NCBI RefSeq assembly: GCF_022836935.1
Contig: NZ_CP083239.1
Span: 2,308,001 to 2,372,000, forward strand
Reading direction: 5' to 3'
DNA length: 64,000 nucleotides
Source: Ancylobacter polymorphus
GTDB lineage: Bacteria > Pseudomonadota > Alphaproteobacteria > Rhizobiales > Xanthobacteraceae
Made by a program: the position numbers and the translations under genes. Below are positions 10,063 to 18,757 of this stretch, piece after piece (the stretch's first letter is position 1; every line of letters starts with the position of its first letter). The notes beneath the pieces are model-generated. The model was not told the origin of the DNA, made no database searches, and was given only the letters and a program-made list of their open reading frames with translations.

Positions 10063-10962
10063 ATGCCCTCTTCCGCTTCCACTCCCGCCCGCTCCCTGTC
10101 CCGCCGGACGGCCACGCTGATCGGCTTCAGCGCCATTCTCCTGTGGTCGACGCTGGCGCTGACGACCTCCTCCACCGGCGCGGTGCCGCCCTTCCTGCTC
10201 ACCGCGCTCACCTTCGCCATTGGTGGGGCGGTGGGGCTGGTCACGGCGGTGGCGCGCGGCGTCGGCCTCGGCGTGCTGCGCCAGCCCTGGCCGGTGTGGC
10301 TGCACGGTGTGGGCGGGCTGTTCGGCTATCATTTCTTCTATTTCTCGGCGCTGAAGCTGGCCCCGCCGGCCGAGGCCGGCCTCATCGCCTATCTCTGGCC
10401 GCTGCTCATCGTGCTGATGTCCGCCTTCCTGCCGGGGGAAGGGCTGCGGCCGGCGCACATTATCGGCGCGCTTATGGGGCTTGCCGGCACGGTGGTGCTG
10501 CTCGGCGCCCGGGCGGGCGGCTTCGGCTTCGCGCCGGAATATGTGCCGGGCTATCTCGCGGCCGCGCTGTGCGCGGTGATCTGGTCGGTCTACTCGGTCG
10601 CCTCGCGCCGCTTCGCCAGCGTGCCGACCGAGGTGGTGGCCGGCTTCTGCCTCGCCACCGCCGCGCTCTCGGCGCTCTGCCATGTGCTGTTCGAGCCGTC
10701 CGTATGGCCGGCGGGGGCAGGGGAGTGGCTGGCCGTGGTGGCGCTCGGCATCGGGCCGGTCGGCATCGCCTTCTACACCTGGGACATCGGCATGAAGCGC
10801 GGCGACATCCGCCTGCTCGGCGTCATGTCCTATGCGGCGCCGGTGCTCTCCACCCTGCTGCTGGTGCTGGCGGGCTTTGCCGCGCTGAGCTGGTCTCTGG
10901 GGCTCGCCTGCGCGCTCATCGTTGGCGGTGCGGCGGTGGCGACACTGCTGGCGCGGCGCTGA
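10063..10962 (+). CDS. EamA/DMT-family transporter, YddG-like exporter
   Basis: This 299-residue integral membrane protein has about ten hydrophobic segments and two EamA repeats. The start of the first segment (TATLIGFSAILLWST) and the segment FGYHFFYFSALKLAPPAEAG followed by IAYLWPL resemble YddG, an exporter of aromatic amino acids and other metabolites; the substrate is inferred only. AAGGAGGG lies about 17 bases before the ATG, a longer spacing than usual. The stop is convergent with, and 7 bp from, the stop of the DUF985 gene. Confidence 0.85.
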   Translation: MPSSASTPARSLSRRTATLIGFSAILLWSTLALTTSSTGAVPPFLLTALTFAIGGAVGLVTAVARGVGLGVLRQPWPVWLHGVGGLFGYHFFYFSALKLAPPAEAGLIAYLWPLLIVLMSAFLPGEGLRPAHIIGALMGLAGTVVLLGARAGGFGFAPEYVPGYLAAALCAVIWSVYSVASRRFASVPTEVVAGFCLATAALSALCHVLFEPSVWPAGAGEWLAVVALGIGPVGIAFYTWDIGMKRGDIRLLGVMSYAAPVLSTLLLVLAGFAALSWSLGLACALIVGGAAVATLLARR

Positions 10963-10969
10963 TCCCGGC

Positions 10970-11410
10970 TCAGCCCGGCGACCAGCCGGGCGCCGCCAGC
11001 TCGAAGCCGGCGAAATGGAAGCCGGGCGCCACGGTGCAGCCGACCAGCGTCCAGTCGCCGAGGCTGCGCGCGGATTGCCAGGCCGCGCGTGGGACGATGC
11101 GCTGCGGCTCCTCGCCCGCGTCGAGGCCCGGGCCGAGCCGATGCGGCACCACGGGCCCGGCATCGCCCGGCGCGATCGAGAGTTCGAGCGGCGCGCCCGC
11201 GTGCCAGTGCCACACCTCCACCGCATCCACCCGGTGCCAGTGCGAGACTTCCCCCGCCGCCAGCAGAAAATAGATGGCGGTGGAGGCCGAGCGCCCGTCC
11301 GGCGTCAGGTGGGAATCGCGGAAGGTCTCACGGTAATGCCCGCCCTCCGGATGGGGGACAAGGCCGAGATGGGCGACGATGTCGGCGGCGGAAAGCCCGT
11401 TCAGCCGCAT
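10970..11410 (-). CDS. cupin protein of the DUF985 (Cupin_5) family
   Basis: The 146-residue protein has the DUF985 layout: ADIVAHLGLVPHPEGGHYRE, TAIYFLLAAGEVSHWHRVD, EVWHWHAGAPLEL, and the late WQSARSLGDWTLVGCTVAPGF with FAGFELA. The His-rich strands form a small-molecule binding pocket in structures of relatives; no agreed activity is known. It starts 3 bp after the gloB stop, so the two genes are almost certainly cotranscribed and translationally coupled. Confidence 0.9.
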   Translation of the reverse strand: MRLNGLSAADIVAHLGLVPHPEGGHYRETFRDSHLTPDGRSASTAIYFLLAAGEVSHWHRVDAVEVWHWHAGAPLELSIAPGDAGPVVPHRLGPGLDAGEEPQRIVPRAAWQSARSLGDWTLVGCTVAPGFHFAGFELAAPGWSPG

Positions 11411-11413
11411 CGC

Positions 11414-12187
11414 TCAGCCCCGGAAGCTGTTCTTCAGGCTGCGCAGCTCGGTGAACACCGCTCCCGGCTCGGCGCCAGGCAGGCCGATGTGGGCGGCGAG
11501 TTCGGGATCGTCGGCGCGCATGAAAGGATTGGTCGCCTTCTCCGCGCCGATGCTGGTCGGCAGGGTCGGCATGCCGGCGGCGCGCTGCGCCTCGATTTCC
11601 TTGAGCCGCGCGGCGATGGCGGCGTTTTCAGGGTCGACGCTCAATGCGAAACGGGCATTGGAAAGGGTGTATTCGTGCCCGCAATAGACCGCGATGTCGT
11701 CCGGCAGGGTGCGCAGCCGGGCGAGCGATTCCCACAACACGGGCGGATCGCACTCGAAGGGGCGGCCGCACCCCATGACGAACAGCGTGTCACCAGCGAA
11801 CAGCAGGCGCTCCTCTTCAAACAGGAAGACGATGTGCCCCTTGGTGTGGCCCGGCGTCTCCATCACTCGCCCCACCAGCCCGCCGACGGCGACGGGATCG
11901 CCATCGACCACAGCGAAGTCGAGGCCGGGAATGGTGTCGCGCTCGGCGCGCGGGCCGATCACCGTCGCGCCGAAGCGTTCTTTCAGCGCCTCGACGCCGG
12001 CGATGTGATCGGTGTGGTGGTGGGTGACGAGAATATGGGTGAGCGTCCAGTCCTCGCGTTCCAGCGCGGCCAGAACGGGCGCCACCTCCGGCACGTCGAT
12101 GACGGCGGTGGCCTCGGTCACAGGGTCGCGCAGCAGCACCGCGTAATTGTCGGCGAGGCAGGGGATGAGCCGCAGTTCGGCAGGCAT
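11414..12187 (-). CDS. gloB: hydroxyacylglutathione hydrolase (glyoxalase II)
   Basis: GloB hydrolyses S-lactoylglutathione to lactate and glutathione in methylglyoxal detoxification. The 257-residue product shows the metal-binding THHHTDHIAG motif, the H in ETPGHTKGHIVF, FAGDTLFVMGCGRPFE and VYCGHEYTLSNARFAL, and it has family length. The start at 12187 (MPAELRLIPCLADNYAVLL) matches the conserved N-terminus; the open frame upstream is not homologous. It lies upstream of the DUF985 cupin gene with a 3-bp gap. Confidence 0.95.
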   Translation of the reverse strand: MPAELRLIPCLADNYAVLLRDPVTEATAVIDVPEVAPVLAALEREDWTLTHILVTHHHTDHIAGVEALKERFGATVIGPRAERDTIPGLDFAVVDGDPVAVGGLVGRVMETPGHTKGHIVFLFEEERLLFAGDTLFVMGCGRPFECDPPVLWESLARLRTLPDDIAVYCGHEYTLSNARFALSVDPENAAIAARLKEIEAQRAAGMPTLPTSIGAEKATNPFMRADDPELAAHIGLPGAEPGAVFTELRSLKNSFRG

Positions 12188-12266
12188 GATGACCTCGAAG
12201 ATGGGCGCTCGGGGAAGGGCGTGGCGCGAAGCCGCCGCCGGCACTCTAGCAGGCGCACATGGCGCG

Positions 12267-12785
12267 TCAGCGGCATTCCTGGGCGGCGCGGTCGATGGCC
12301 GCCGAGATGCCGCTGAGCGAATAGGTGTCGGTTGTGACATTGCCGCGCGCCGAGGTGCTCTTCACCACCACGTCCTTGCCCTTGCGCAGTGCATCCACCA
12401 GCCGCGCCTCTTCCGCGACGTTGCGCACCCACGCGCCCGTGCCGCGCGTATAGAGGTCGAAATTGTTTGTACCGATGGTCAGGGTGGCGTCCGTGCCTTC
12501 CTTGAGCGCGAAGCCCATGACCACGCTGACCTCGCCCTTCACATTCTCGGCAGTGCGGGTGGAGATGAAGAAATAGGCGGGATCGCGTTTCAGCCCTGCC
12601 GGCATGCGGGTCTTGGGCTGGGAGAGCGCGTAGCAAATCTTGCCGCTGCCACTGGTGTCGAGATAGACGCCCCAGTCACCCGACTGGGTGACGAGCTTCG
12701 GCGCACCCTGGGCATTGGCGCCGCCGATGCCGATCAATGCCATTGCCAGGCCGGCGAGTGCGGCGCGCACGGTGCGTCGTCCCAT
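12267..12785 (-). CDS. invasion-associated locus B (IalB) family secreted protein
   Basis: The 172-residue product has a signal peptide (residues 1-25, ending GGANAQ) and an IalB-type domain: SGDWGVYLD, a cysteine in GKICYALSQPKTR, DPAYFFISTR, EVSVVMGFALKEG and a final Cys near the C-terminus (AAQECR). The two cysteines may pair. IalB homologues are common periplasmic or envelope proteins in Hyphomicrobiales, most without proven function. The ATG at 12785 is preceded by GGAGGATGCAGACC; an ATG three codons earlier overlaps this site and is less likely. Confidence 0.88.
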   Translation of the reverse strand: MGRRTVRAALAGLAMALIGIGGANAQGAPKLVTQSGDWGVYLDTSGSGKICYALSQPKTRMPAGLKRDPAYFFISTRTAENVKGEVSVVMGFALKEGTDATLTIGTNNFDLYTRGTGAWVRNVAEEARLVDALRKGKDVVVKSTSARGNVTTDTYSLSGISAAIDRAAQECR

Positions 12786-13001
12786 GGTCTGCATCCTCCG
12801 TATTCCAAAAGGCCGCCAGCGGCGGTTCCGCGTGATTCTCCGTCTCAGCGGCTCAGGGATATCCGCGCTGTTGGCGGCTGTGAACCCTTGGACCCCCGAT
12901 CGGACGGCTTTGCTGCTCAATTGGCGAAAGGGCGGCGGCGAATTGATGGCAGAAGCGGCGCTCGCGGCAAAGATCGGCGCCGGTCGCGGCGCGGCGCGCC
13001 T

Positions 13002-13415
13002 TCAACGGGCGCGCAGCCGCGCCAGCGCGCTCTTGGCCGCCGTGCGGTGATCGGCGCCGATATGGCTGGCGAGCAGATTGAGCGCCGTCGCCAGCACCGC
13101 CGCGTCGTCGGTGAAACCGAGGCCGACAAAGACATCCGGGACCGCATCGGTGGGCAGCAGGAAATAGGCGAGCGCGCCGAACAGCAGCGCCCGCACCCGC
13201 GTCGGCGTCTGAGTGTCCAGCGCGCAATAATAGGCGGCGGCCGCGTCCTCGGCGAAGGGGATGCGCGAGAGCGCCCCCGCCAGCTTCGGCCAGAAGCCGG
13301 CGCGCACCCGGGCCTCGTCCGCCGCGCTGGCGCCGGAGAGCCCCTCGCGCTCCGTGCCGAGGGGGGCGGCATCGAGCAGGTCGGCATCAAGGGCAGGGTC
13401 GGCTCTTTGGCTCAT
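13002..13415 (-). CDS. DUF1232 (YkvA-family) membrane-associated protein
   Basis: The product is 137 residues from the ATG at 13415. The centre carries the DUF1232 signature, LLFGALAYFLLPTDAVPDV, then GLGFTDDAAVLATALNLL; these are two hydrophobic helices around a P-x-D turn. The function of this family is unknown. The start is supported by CCGGAGACCGAG just upstream; ATGs at 13436 and 13454 are alternatives. It is in a leftward run between thpR and the IalB gene. Confidence 0.85.
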   Translation of the reverse strand: MSQRADPALDADLLDAAPLGTEREGLSGASAADEARVRAGFWPKLAGALSRIPFAEDAAAAYYCALDTQTPTRVRALLFGALAYFLLPTDAVPDVFVGLGFTDDAAVLATALNLLASHIGADHRTAAKSALARLRAR

Positions 13416-13494
13416 CTCGGTCTCCGGACGACCCATGGCTGGGCCAGCAACCAAGACATGGTTGCCGGCTTTGCGTTTCGCAACGGGCGGGCCG

Positions 13495-14028
13495 TCACAT
13501 CAGCGGATAGGCGGCTTCGACCCGATAGGGTCCACCCCCCACCGAATCGCGCGAGGAATAGAGCACGAAGCGCGAGACTTCGAACGTGCTGCTGCGGAAA
13601 TAGCCGCGCAAGGCGAGATAATCCGCCACCTGCCGGGGCGCGGCGTCGCGCAGCCGGGCGAGGGTGACATGCGGGCGGAAATTGCGCCCTTCCGGCGGCA
13701 GGCCGATGCGCTTCATCGCCCGCTCATGCTCGGCCTGAAGCTCGTTCAGCGCCGGGTTGGCCTGCACGCCGGCGAAGATCGAGTGCGGCTTGTGATTGCC
13801 GAACTGGTCGACGCCCGACAAAGTGAGATCGAAGCCGAAGCGTTCGATTTCATCCAGCGCGGCGGCGGCGTCGCGGGCGACCACATGGTCGACATCGCCG
13901 ATGAAGCGCAGCGTGACGTGGTAATATTCCGGGCTGATCCAGCGGGCGCCGGGAAGACCGCCGCGCAGCATGGACAGGTGTTCGGCGATATCGGCCGGAA
14001 TTTCGAGGGCGGTGAAGAGCCGCGGCAT
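13495..14028 (-). CDS. thpR: RNA 2',3'-cyclic phosphodiesterase (2H phosphoesterase, LigT/ThpR)
   Basis: The 177-residue protein has the two tetrapeptide repeats of 2H phosphoesterases, HVTL in YYHVTLRFIGDVD (about residue 40) and HVTL in FRPHVTLARLR (about residue 127). It begins MPRLFTALEIPADI like ThpR. The family hydrolyses 2',3'-cyclic phosphates at RNA ends and can join 2'-5' RNA ends in vitro; its physiological role is unclear. CAGGAGGGGGTC precedes the ATG, an excellent ribosome binding site. It is divergent from the MOSC gene. Confidence 0.93.
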   Translation of the reverse strand: MPRLFTALEIPADIAEHLSMLRGGLPGARWISPEYYHVTLRFIGDVDHVVARDAAAALDEIERFGFDLTLSGVDQFGNHKPHSIFAGVQANPALNELQAEHERAMKRIGLPPEGRNFRPHVTLARLRDAAPRQVADYLALRGYFRSSTFEVSRFVLYSSRDSVGGGPYRVEAAYPLM

Positions 14029-14180
14029 GACCCCCTCCTGGTGGTTTCGGCAGGGAACCCGCCAGCCATTGAGACGGATTCGTAAGCCGAGGAAAAGCTA
14101 AAATTGCGACAGGCAAAACACGGGCCGCCGGAGTCCCCGCTCGCGGCTGACGTGGGCGCCCGGAGCCGATATGGTGAGGC

Positions 14181-15014
14181 ATGATGAGCGAATCGACCGA
14201 CGACGCCGACCTTTTCACCGCGGCTGACGAGGCGCCGAAGTCTCTCAGCTTCGCCAGCATTCAGGCGCTCTACCGTTACCCCGTGAAAGGGCTGACGCCG
14301 GAGCGTCTCGATCTGGTCGAGCTTGAGGCGGGCGGGTACTTTCCCGGCGACCGGCTTTACGCCATCGAGAACGGCCCCTCCGGCTTCATCCCGGAAGCGC
14401 CGGCCTTCCAGCCCAAGATCAAGTTCCTGATGCTCATGCGCAATGAGCGGCTCGCGGCGCTTGAGGCGCGCTATGACGACGCGGCGGCGGAACTGGTCAT
14501 CCATCTCGACGGCGACGAGGTGGCGCGCGGCCGGCTCGACACGGCGGAAGGGCGCGAGGCGATCGAGGCGTTCTTCCAGCGCTATTCGCGCTACGAGCTG
14601 CGCGGCGCGCCGCGCGTGCTGGCGGCACCGCCGGCCTTTCGCTTCGTCGACACCACCGAGGGCTATGTGTCGCTGATCAATCTGGCGAGTTGCCGGGCGC
14701 TGGGCGAGATCATCGGCCGGCCGGTGGATCCGCTGCGCTTCCGCGGCAATCTCTATCTCGACGGCATGGAGCCGTGGGAGGAGTTCGACCTTGTCGGCCA
14801 TACGATCGAGGTCGGCAGCCAGGTGCGGCTCAAGATCACCCAGCGCATTTTCCGCTGCGCCGCCACCAATGTCGATCCGGTGACGGCCAAACGCGACATG
14901 GATGTGCCGGGCACGCTGATGCGGACCTTTGGCCATACCGACTGCGGCATCTTCGCCGAGATCGAGCAGGGTGGGCTCATCGCCGAGGGCGATTCCGTCC
15001 GCATCACAGTCTGA
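14181..15014 (+). CDS. MOSC-domain protein
   Basis: The product is 277 residues (or 276 from the next codon, also ATG). It has an N-terminal MOSC_N beta-barrel part (IQALYRYPVKGLTPERL, then YFPGDRLYAIENG) and a C-terminal MOSC domain (RFRGNLYLDGMEPWEEFD, then RIFRCAATNVDP with the conserved Cys). Such proteins relate to molybdenum cofactor sulfurase C-termini and to YcbX/YiiM molybdoenzymes that handle sulfur or N-hydroxylated compounds. The role here is unassigned, and no other molybdenum genes are nearby. Confidence 0.88.
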   Translation: MMSESTDDADLFTAADEAPKSLSFASIQALYRYPVKGLTPERLDLVELEAGGYFPGDRLYAIENGPSGFIPEAPAFQPKIKFLMLMRNERLAALEARYDDAAAELVIHLDGDEVARGRLDTAEGREAIEAFFQRYSRYELRGAPRVLAAPPAFRFVDTTEGYVSLINLASCRALGEIIGRPVDPLRFRGNLYLDGMEPWEEFDLVGHTIEVGSQVRLKITQRIFRCAATNVDPVTAKRDMDVPGTLMRTFGHTDCGIFAEIEQGGLIAEGDSVRITV

Positions 15015-15049
15015 ACGTCTCGGGGCCGCACAAAGGCGCTCCCGCAACG

Positions 15050-15080
15050 AAAAAGGCCCGGCACGCGCCGGGCCTTTTCA
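15050..15080. terminator. bidirectional terminator between the MOSC and DUF4167 genes
   Basis: AAAAAGGCCCGGC ACGC GCCGGGCCTTTT lies between two convergent genes and has an A-run before and a T-run after, so it can terminate in both directions. Confidence 0.85.
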
Positions 15081-15092
15081 TTTGGGGCTAAC

Positions 15093-16211
15093 TCACTCCG
15101 CTACTTCCGCCGGGGCGGTGTCGGCGCCTTCGCCTTCACCTTCCGCATCGGCGCGGCGATAGCGGCGGCGGCGGGTGCGCGGCGCACGGGCCTCGCTGTC
15201 CTCGGTCGGGGCTTCCTCGGGCGCCGGCACGGCGGCCGCCTTGGCAGCACGGCTGCGGCCGGGTGCCTTCGGGGCCGGCGCCGCAGGGGCGGCTGCCTCT
15301 GCGGGCGCAGGCTCAGCCGCCGGCTGAGACACGGGCACGGCGGCCGGGATCGGGGCTTCGGTGGCCTTGGCCTCCGTTGCTTCCGCCGGCGCCTCGTTCC
15401 GGCGCGGTGCGGCTGGGGTCACCGGGACGGCGCCGCCGCTCTGGGTGATGAAGGCCGGCAGGCCGATCTCGGCTTCCACATCCGGCCCGAGGCGCGGCTG
15501 CGGCTGCTGGGCGGGGTCGCGATAGCCGCCCTCGCCACCCTCGCGGGGCGCGCGGTTGTCGCGATTGTCACGGTAGGGGCGGTTGTCGCGCGACCAGCGG
15601 CCCTCACGGCCCTCATTGCGCTCCGGACGGTCGCCCCGGTCACGATCCTGCCCGCGCTCGGCGTGGCGGTCCTGGTTCCGATCCTGGCCGCGGTCCTGAT
15701 TGCGATCCTGGTTCCGGTCCTGATAGCGGTCGGCACCGCGCTCGCGATTGTCGCGCCGATTGTCGCGGTCACGCGGGAAATCGCGCTGGCCGTCCCGCTG
15801 GCCGCCTTCACGGTGCCCGTTCTCGCGGTAGCCGTTCTCGCGCGGCGCCTGCGGCTCGCGAACCTGATAGAGCTGCGGCGGCTCCGCGCCGCCCTCGTCC
15901 ATCTCGTCGTCGAAATCGTCGTCGTCGTTGCGCTGATAGGGCTGACCCTGCACCCCGAACTGCGCCTGAGCGGCGGCGATGATGCGGAAATAGTGCTCGG
16001 CGTGCTGCAGATAGTTCTCGGCGGCCACGTGATCGCCGGAGGCCTGCGCGTCGCGGGCGAGCTGCTGGTACTTCTCGACGACGTGCTGCGCCGTGCCGCG
16101 CACCTTCACGTCCGGGCCGTTCGACTCGTAAACGCGGGTAAGCGGATTCTGGCTGCGCCGATTGCCGTTGTTGCGGCCGCGCGTACGCTTCTGCTGATTG
16201 TTATTTCGCAT
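15093..16211 (-). CDS. DUF4167-domain protein with long Asp/Arg repeat tract
   Basis: The product is 372 residues from the ATG at 16211. The N-terminus is very basic (MRNNNQQKRTRGRNNGNRRS), followed by the DUF4167 core with VYESNGPDVKVRGTAQHVVE and the helix-rich YLQHAEHYFRIIAAAQ. From about residue 120 it becomes low complexity: a tract of degenerate Asp-Arg-x-Gln/Asn repeats, then an Ala/Pro/Glu-rich tail ending in basic RTRRRRYRRA. The composition suggests RNA binding and a disordered protein, but this is inference. It follows prmC and prfA at a distance, a synteny common in Hyphomicrobiales. Confidence 0.9.
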   Translation of the reverse strand: MRNNNQQKRTRGRNNGNRRSQNPLTRVYESNGPDVKVRGTAQHVVEKYQQLARDAQASGDHVAAENYLQHAEHYFRIIAAAQAQFGVQGQPYQRNDDDDFDDEMDEGGAEPPQLYQVREPQAPRENGYRENGHREGGQRDGQRDFPRDRDNRRDNRERGADRYQDRNQDRNQDRGQDRNQDRHAERGQDRDRGDRPERNEGREGRWSRDNRPYRDNRDNRAPREGGEGGYRDPAQQPQPRLGPDVEAEIGLPAFITQSGGAVPVTPAAPRRNEAPAEATEAKATEAPIPAAVPVSQPAAEPAPAEAAAPAAPAPKAPGRSRAAKAAAVPAPEEAPTEDSEARAPRTRRRRYRRADAEGEGEGADTAPAEVAE

Positions 16212-16801
16212 CGAGCTGGTCTCTGGTGCCCCACAATGCCGGACGGCAGTGCCGTTCGGTGCCACACGGGCGGGTCAATCACACGGTGTCCGCTGTGCCG
16301 TTGCTTCGGCCTCAACCATCATCAACGGCACGGCGGCAAATCTCGCCGTCAGCCGGGGAAAAGCTGCCGCAGGCCGGGACCCCAGAGGGGCTCCAGTCAT
16401 GCCGCAGGTCGACCTCGACCATCGGGCTTCTTCCATGGGAGCGCATCTCGACGATGCATCGTCGCCGGCCATGCCGACGACACTCCGTCCGAACCGCATT
16501 TCTCCGGCCCGGACCCGGCGCGCGCACGAATGCGCTGCGGCCGACCCCATGTTTCATCGCGCAACCGAAGCCACGCCGATAAACTCTTGGAGCGTTCGCC
16601 CCTTAATGAAACAGGTCGCATCCAGGCTCTTCGCAAAGCGCTGAACGCCACTGCCAGCGACGAGCACGGCTACCCGAACGAATGAGCGGCCGGCGTTCCA
16701 ATCACCAAAAGGCAGTTGATGTCTCAGGACGATTCCTGCGAAAGACACTAATCGGTTCGGGAACGTGTTCCAAGCCCTTTTTTGCGGCGCCTTCTGCGCA
16801 A
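16212..16801. other. 590-bp gap between prmC and the DUF4167 gene; no convincing gene
   Basis: No frame here has both a family-like product and a ribosome binding site. An 83-codon leftward frame ending at 16554 and several short frames are present, but they look like chance reading. A perfect 16-bp palindrome, CGACGATG/CATCGTCG, lies at 16449-16464; one such site is expected by chance in a window this size. The region presumably holds the promoter and leader of the DUF4167 gene. Confidence 0.5.
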
Positions 16802-17653
16802 TCAAGCCTTTCGGGCGATGATCGCGCGGGCGATTCCGGCGAGATCGGCGCGCGCCGGGCCTTGGACGGTGAGGCCGGCGGCGGTCAGCAGACCTGCCAC
16901 CTGCCGCTCCTGCCCGATGCCCAGTTCCAGCACCGCATAGCCGCCCGCAACCAGCAGGCCGGGCAGCGCGAGAGTGAGGGCGCGGTAGGCATCGAGCCCC
17001 TGCGGCCCTCCGTCGAGCGCGAGCAGCGGGTCGTGCGTCCGAACCTCCCGTTGCAGCGCCGGAATATCGGTGCTGGGAATGTATGGCGGATTGGAGACCA
17101 CGAGATCGAAGCCACCGACGAGCGCCTCCCCCCAGTGCCCCACCAGCACCGCCGCGCGCGTCGCAAATTCAAGCGCCGCAAGGTTTGCGCGCGCCTGCCG
17201 GGCGGCGCCCGGCGCGAGGTCGACCCCCACGCCAAAAGCGGTGGGATACTCGCTCAGCAGCGCCGCGAGCAGGGCGCCGCTGCCGGTGCCGAGATCGAGC
17301 AATCGCAGCGGCGCGGTACGGTCTGGGAACAGCGACAGCGCCACCTCCACCAGCGTTTCCGTCTCCGGGCGGGGCACCAGCGTTTCGGGGCTGAGGGAGA
17401 AGTCGAGGCTCCAGAACTCCCGCCGCCCGGTCAGCCGGGCCAGTGGTTCGCCCCGGGTACGGCGTTCCGCGAGAGCGCGAAGGCGGGTCGCATCGTCTTC
17501 CGCGACTTCCTGTTCCCCCCGTGTCACGAGGTCGAGATCGGTGAGGCCGAGGCCGCCCCGGAGCAGGGCGCGGGCCTCGCGCTCGGGCGCCTCCATCCCG
17601 CTTTCGGCGAAGGCTGCGGCAAAGGCGCGCAGAAGGGCGGTGCGCGTGGTCAC
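16802..17653 (-). CDS. prmC: peptide chain release factor N5-glutamine methyltransferase
   Basis: PrmC methylates the Gln of the GGQ motif in release factors RF1 and RF2, using S-adenosylmethionine. The 283-residue product has an N-terminal helical substrate domain, the SAM-binding [16 protein letters not shown], and the catalytic [11 protein letters not shown]. The start is GTG at 17653 and overlaps the prfA stop by four bases (GTGA), so it is translationally coupled to the gene for its own substrate. That gives strong contextual support. Confidence 0.96.
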   Translation of the reverse strand: MTTRTALLRAFAAAFAESGMEAPEREARALLRGGLGLTDLDLVTRGEQEVAEDDATRLRALAERRTRGEPLARLTGRREFWSLDFSLSPETLVPRPETETLVEVALSLFPDRTAPLRLLDLGTGSGALLAALLSEYPTAFGVGVDLAPGAARQARANLAALEFATRAAVLVGHWGEALVGGFDLVVSNPPYIPSTDIPALQREVRTHDPLLALDGGPQGLDAYRALTLALPGLLVAGGYAVLELGIGQERQVAGLLTAAGLTVQGPARADLAGIARAIIARKA

Positions 17654-18747
17654 CGCTCGCCCCAGCCGGCGCTTTCGGCTTCCGCCAGCAGCGCGGCCTG
17701 ATATTCCGTCGTCAGCGCATCGACCAGTTCGCCCAGCGCGTCGCCGGCGAGGATTTCCGGCAGCTTGTGGAGGGTGAGGCCGATGCGGTGATCGGTGACG
17801 CGCCCCTGCGGGAAATTATAGGTGCGGATACGCTCGGAGCGGTCGCCGGAGCCGACCTGCACCTTGCGCTCGCTGGCGCGGGCGCTGTCGCGCTTCTCAC
17901 GCTCGGCCTCATAGATCTTCGCCCGCAGCATGCCCATGGCGCGCGCCTTGTTCTTGTGCTGCGAGCGCTCGTCCTGCACCGCGACGACGGTGCCGGTGGG
18001 AATGTGGGTGATGCGCACCGCGCTTTCGGTTTTGTTGACGTGTTGGCCGCCGGCACCGGAAGCGCGGAACACATCGATGCGCAGGTCGGATTCGTTGATC
18101 TCGATATCGACATCCTCCACCTCCGGCAGCACCGCGACGGTGGCGGCGGAGGTGTGGATGCGGCCCGAGGCCTCGGTGTCCGGCACGCGCTGCACGCGGT
18201 GGACGCCCGATTCGAATTTCAACTTGGCGTAAGCGCCGGAGCCGTGCAGGCCGGCGACGATTTCCTTGAAGCCGCCGGCCGTGCCCTCGGTCATCGACAG
18301 CACCTCGACCGACCAGCCATTCAGGCCGGCGAAGCGCTCATACATGCGAAAAAGGTCGCCGGCGAACAGGGCCGCCTCGTCGCCGCCGGTGCCGGCGCGC
18401 ACTTCCAGAATGACGCCGCGCTCGTCCATCGCGTCCTTGGGCAGCAGCGCAAGCCGCACCGCGTGGGAGAGGGTCTCGACCTCCTCCTCCAGCGTCTCCG
18501 CCTCTTCCTGCGCCATCGCCGCCATCTCGCGGTCGCCCGCCGCCTCGGTGGCGAGGCTGCGCGCCTCGGTGAGCTGACGCTCGGCGCGGCGGAGCGCCTT
18601 CACGCTCTCGACCAGCGGCGAGAGGTCAGCGAATTCGCGCGACAGGCGCACATAGGTCTCCGCCTCCGGGCTGGCGGAGAGGGCGTGCTCGATCTCGGCA
18701 TGGCGCGCGAGGAGCTGGTCGAGGCGGGCATCGGGCAGGGCGGTCAC
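17650..18747 (-). CDS. prfA: peptide chain release factor 1
   Basis: RF1 reads UAA and UAG in the ribosomal A site and triggers peptide release. The 365-residue protein has the catalytic GGQ in [14 protein letters not shown] and the codon-recognition tripeptide region [17 protein letters not shown], where the PxT motif reads PDT. The start is GTG at 18747 (product begins [20 protein letters not shown]), 10 bp after the ptsP stop; the open frame upstream of that overlaps ptsP and is not homologous. It is coupled to prmC through a four-base overlap. Confidence 0.97.
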   Translation of the reverse strand: MTALPDARLDQLLARHAEIEHALSASPEAETYVRLSREFADLSPLVESVKALRRAERQLTEARSLATEAAGDREMAAMAQEEAETLEEEVETLSHAVRLALLPKDAMDERGVILEVRAGTGGDEAALFAGDLFRMYERFAGLNGWSVEVLSMTEGTAGGFKEIVAGLHGSGAYAKLKFESGVHRVQRVPDTEASGRIHTSAATVAVLPEVEDVDIEINESDLRIDVFRASGAGGQHVNKTESAVRITHIPTGTVVAVQDERSQHKNKARAMGMLRAKIYEAEREKRDSARASERKVQVGSGDRSERIRTYNFPQGRVTDHRIGLTLHKLPEILAGDALGELVDALTTEYQAALLAEAESAGWGER

Positions 18748-18757
18748 GCGGCGGCAC

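Noticed and set aside
16449..16464. Perfect 16-bp palindrome CGACGATG/CATCGTCG upstream of the DUF4167 gene
   Set aside because: About one such palindrome is expected by chance in 64 kb, and it has no further support.
18180..18220. RF1 codon-recognition motif reads PDT rather than PAT or PVT
   Set aside because: The family rule is PxT, and I believe Asp is common at this position in alphaproteobacterial RF1, so it is not treated as unusual.
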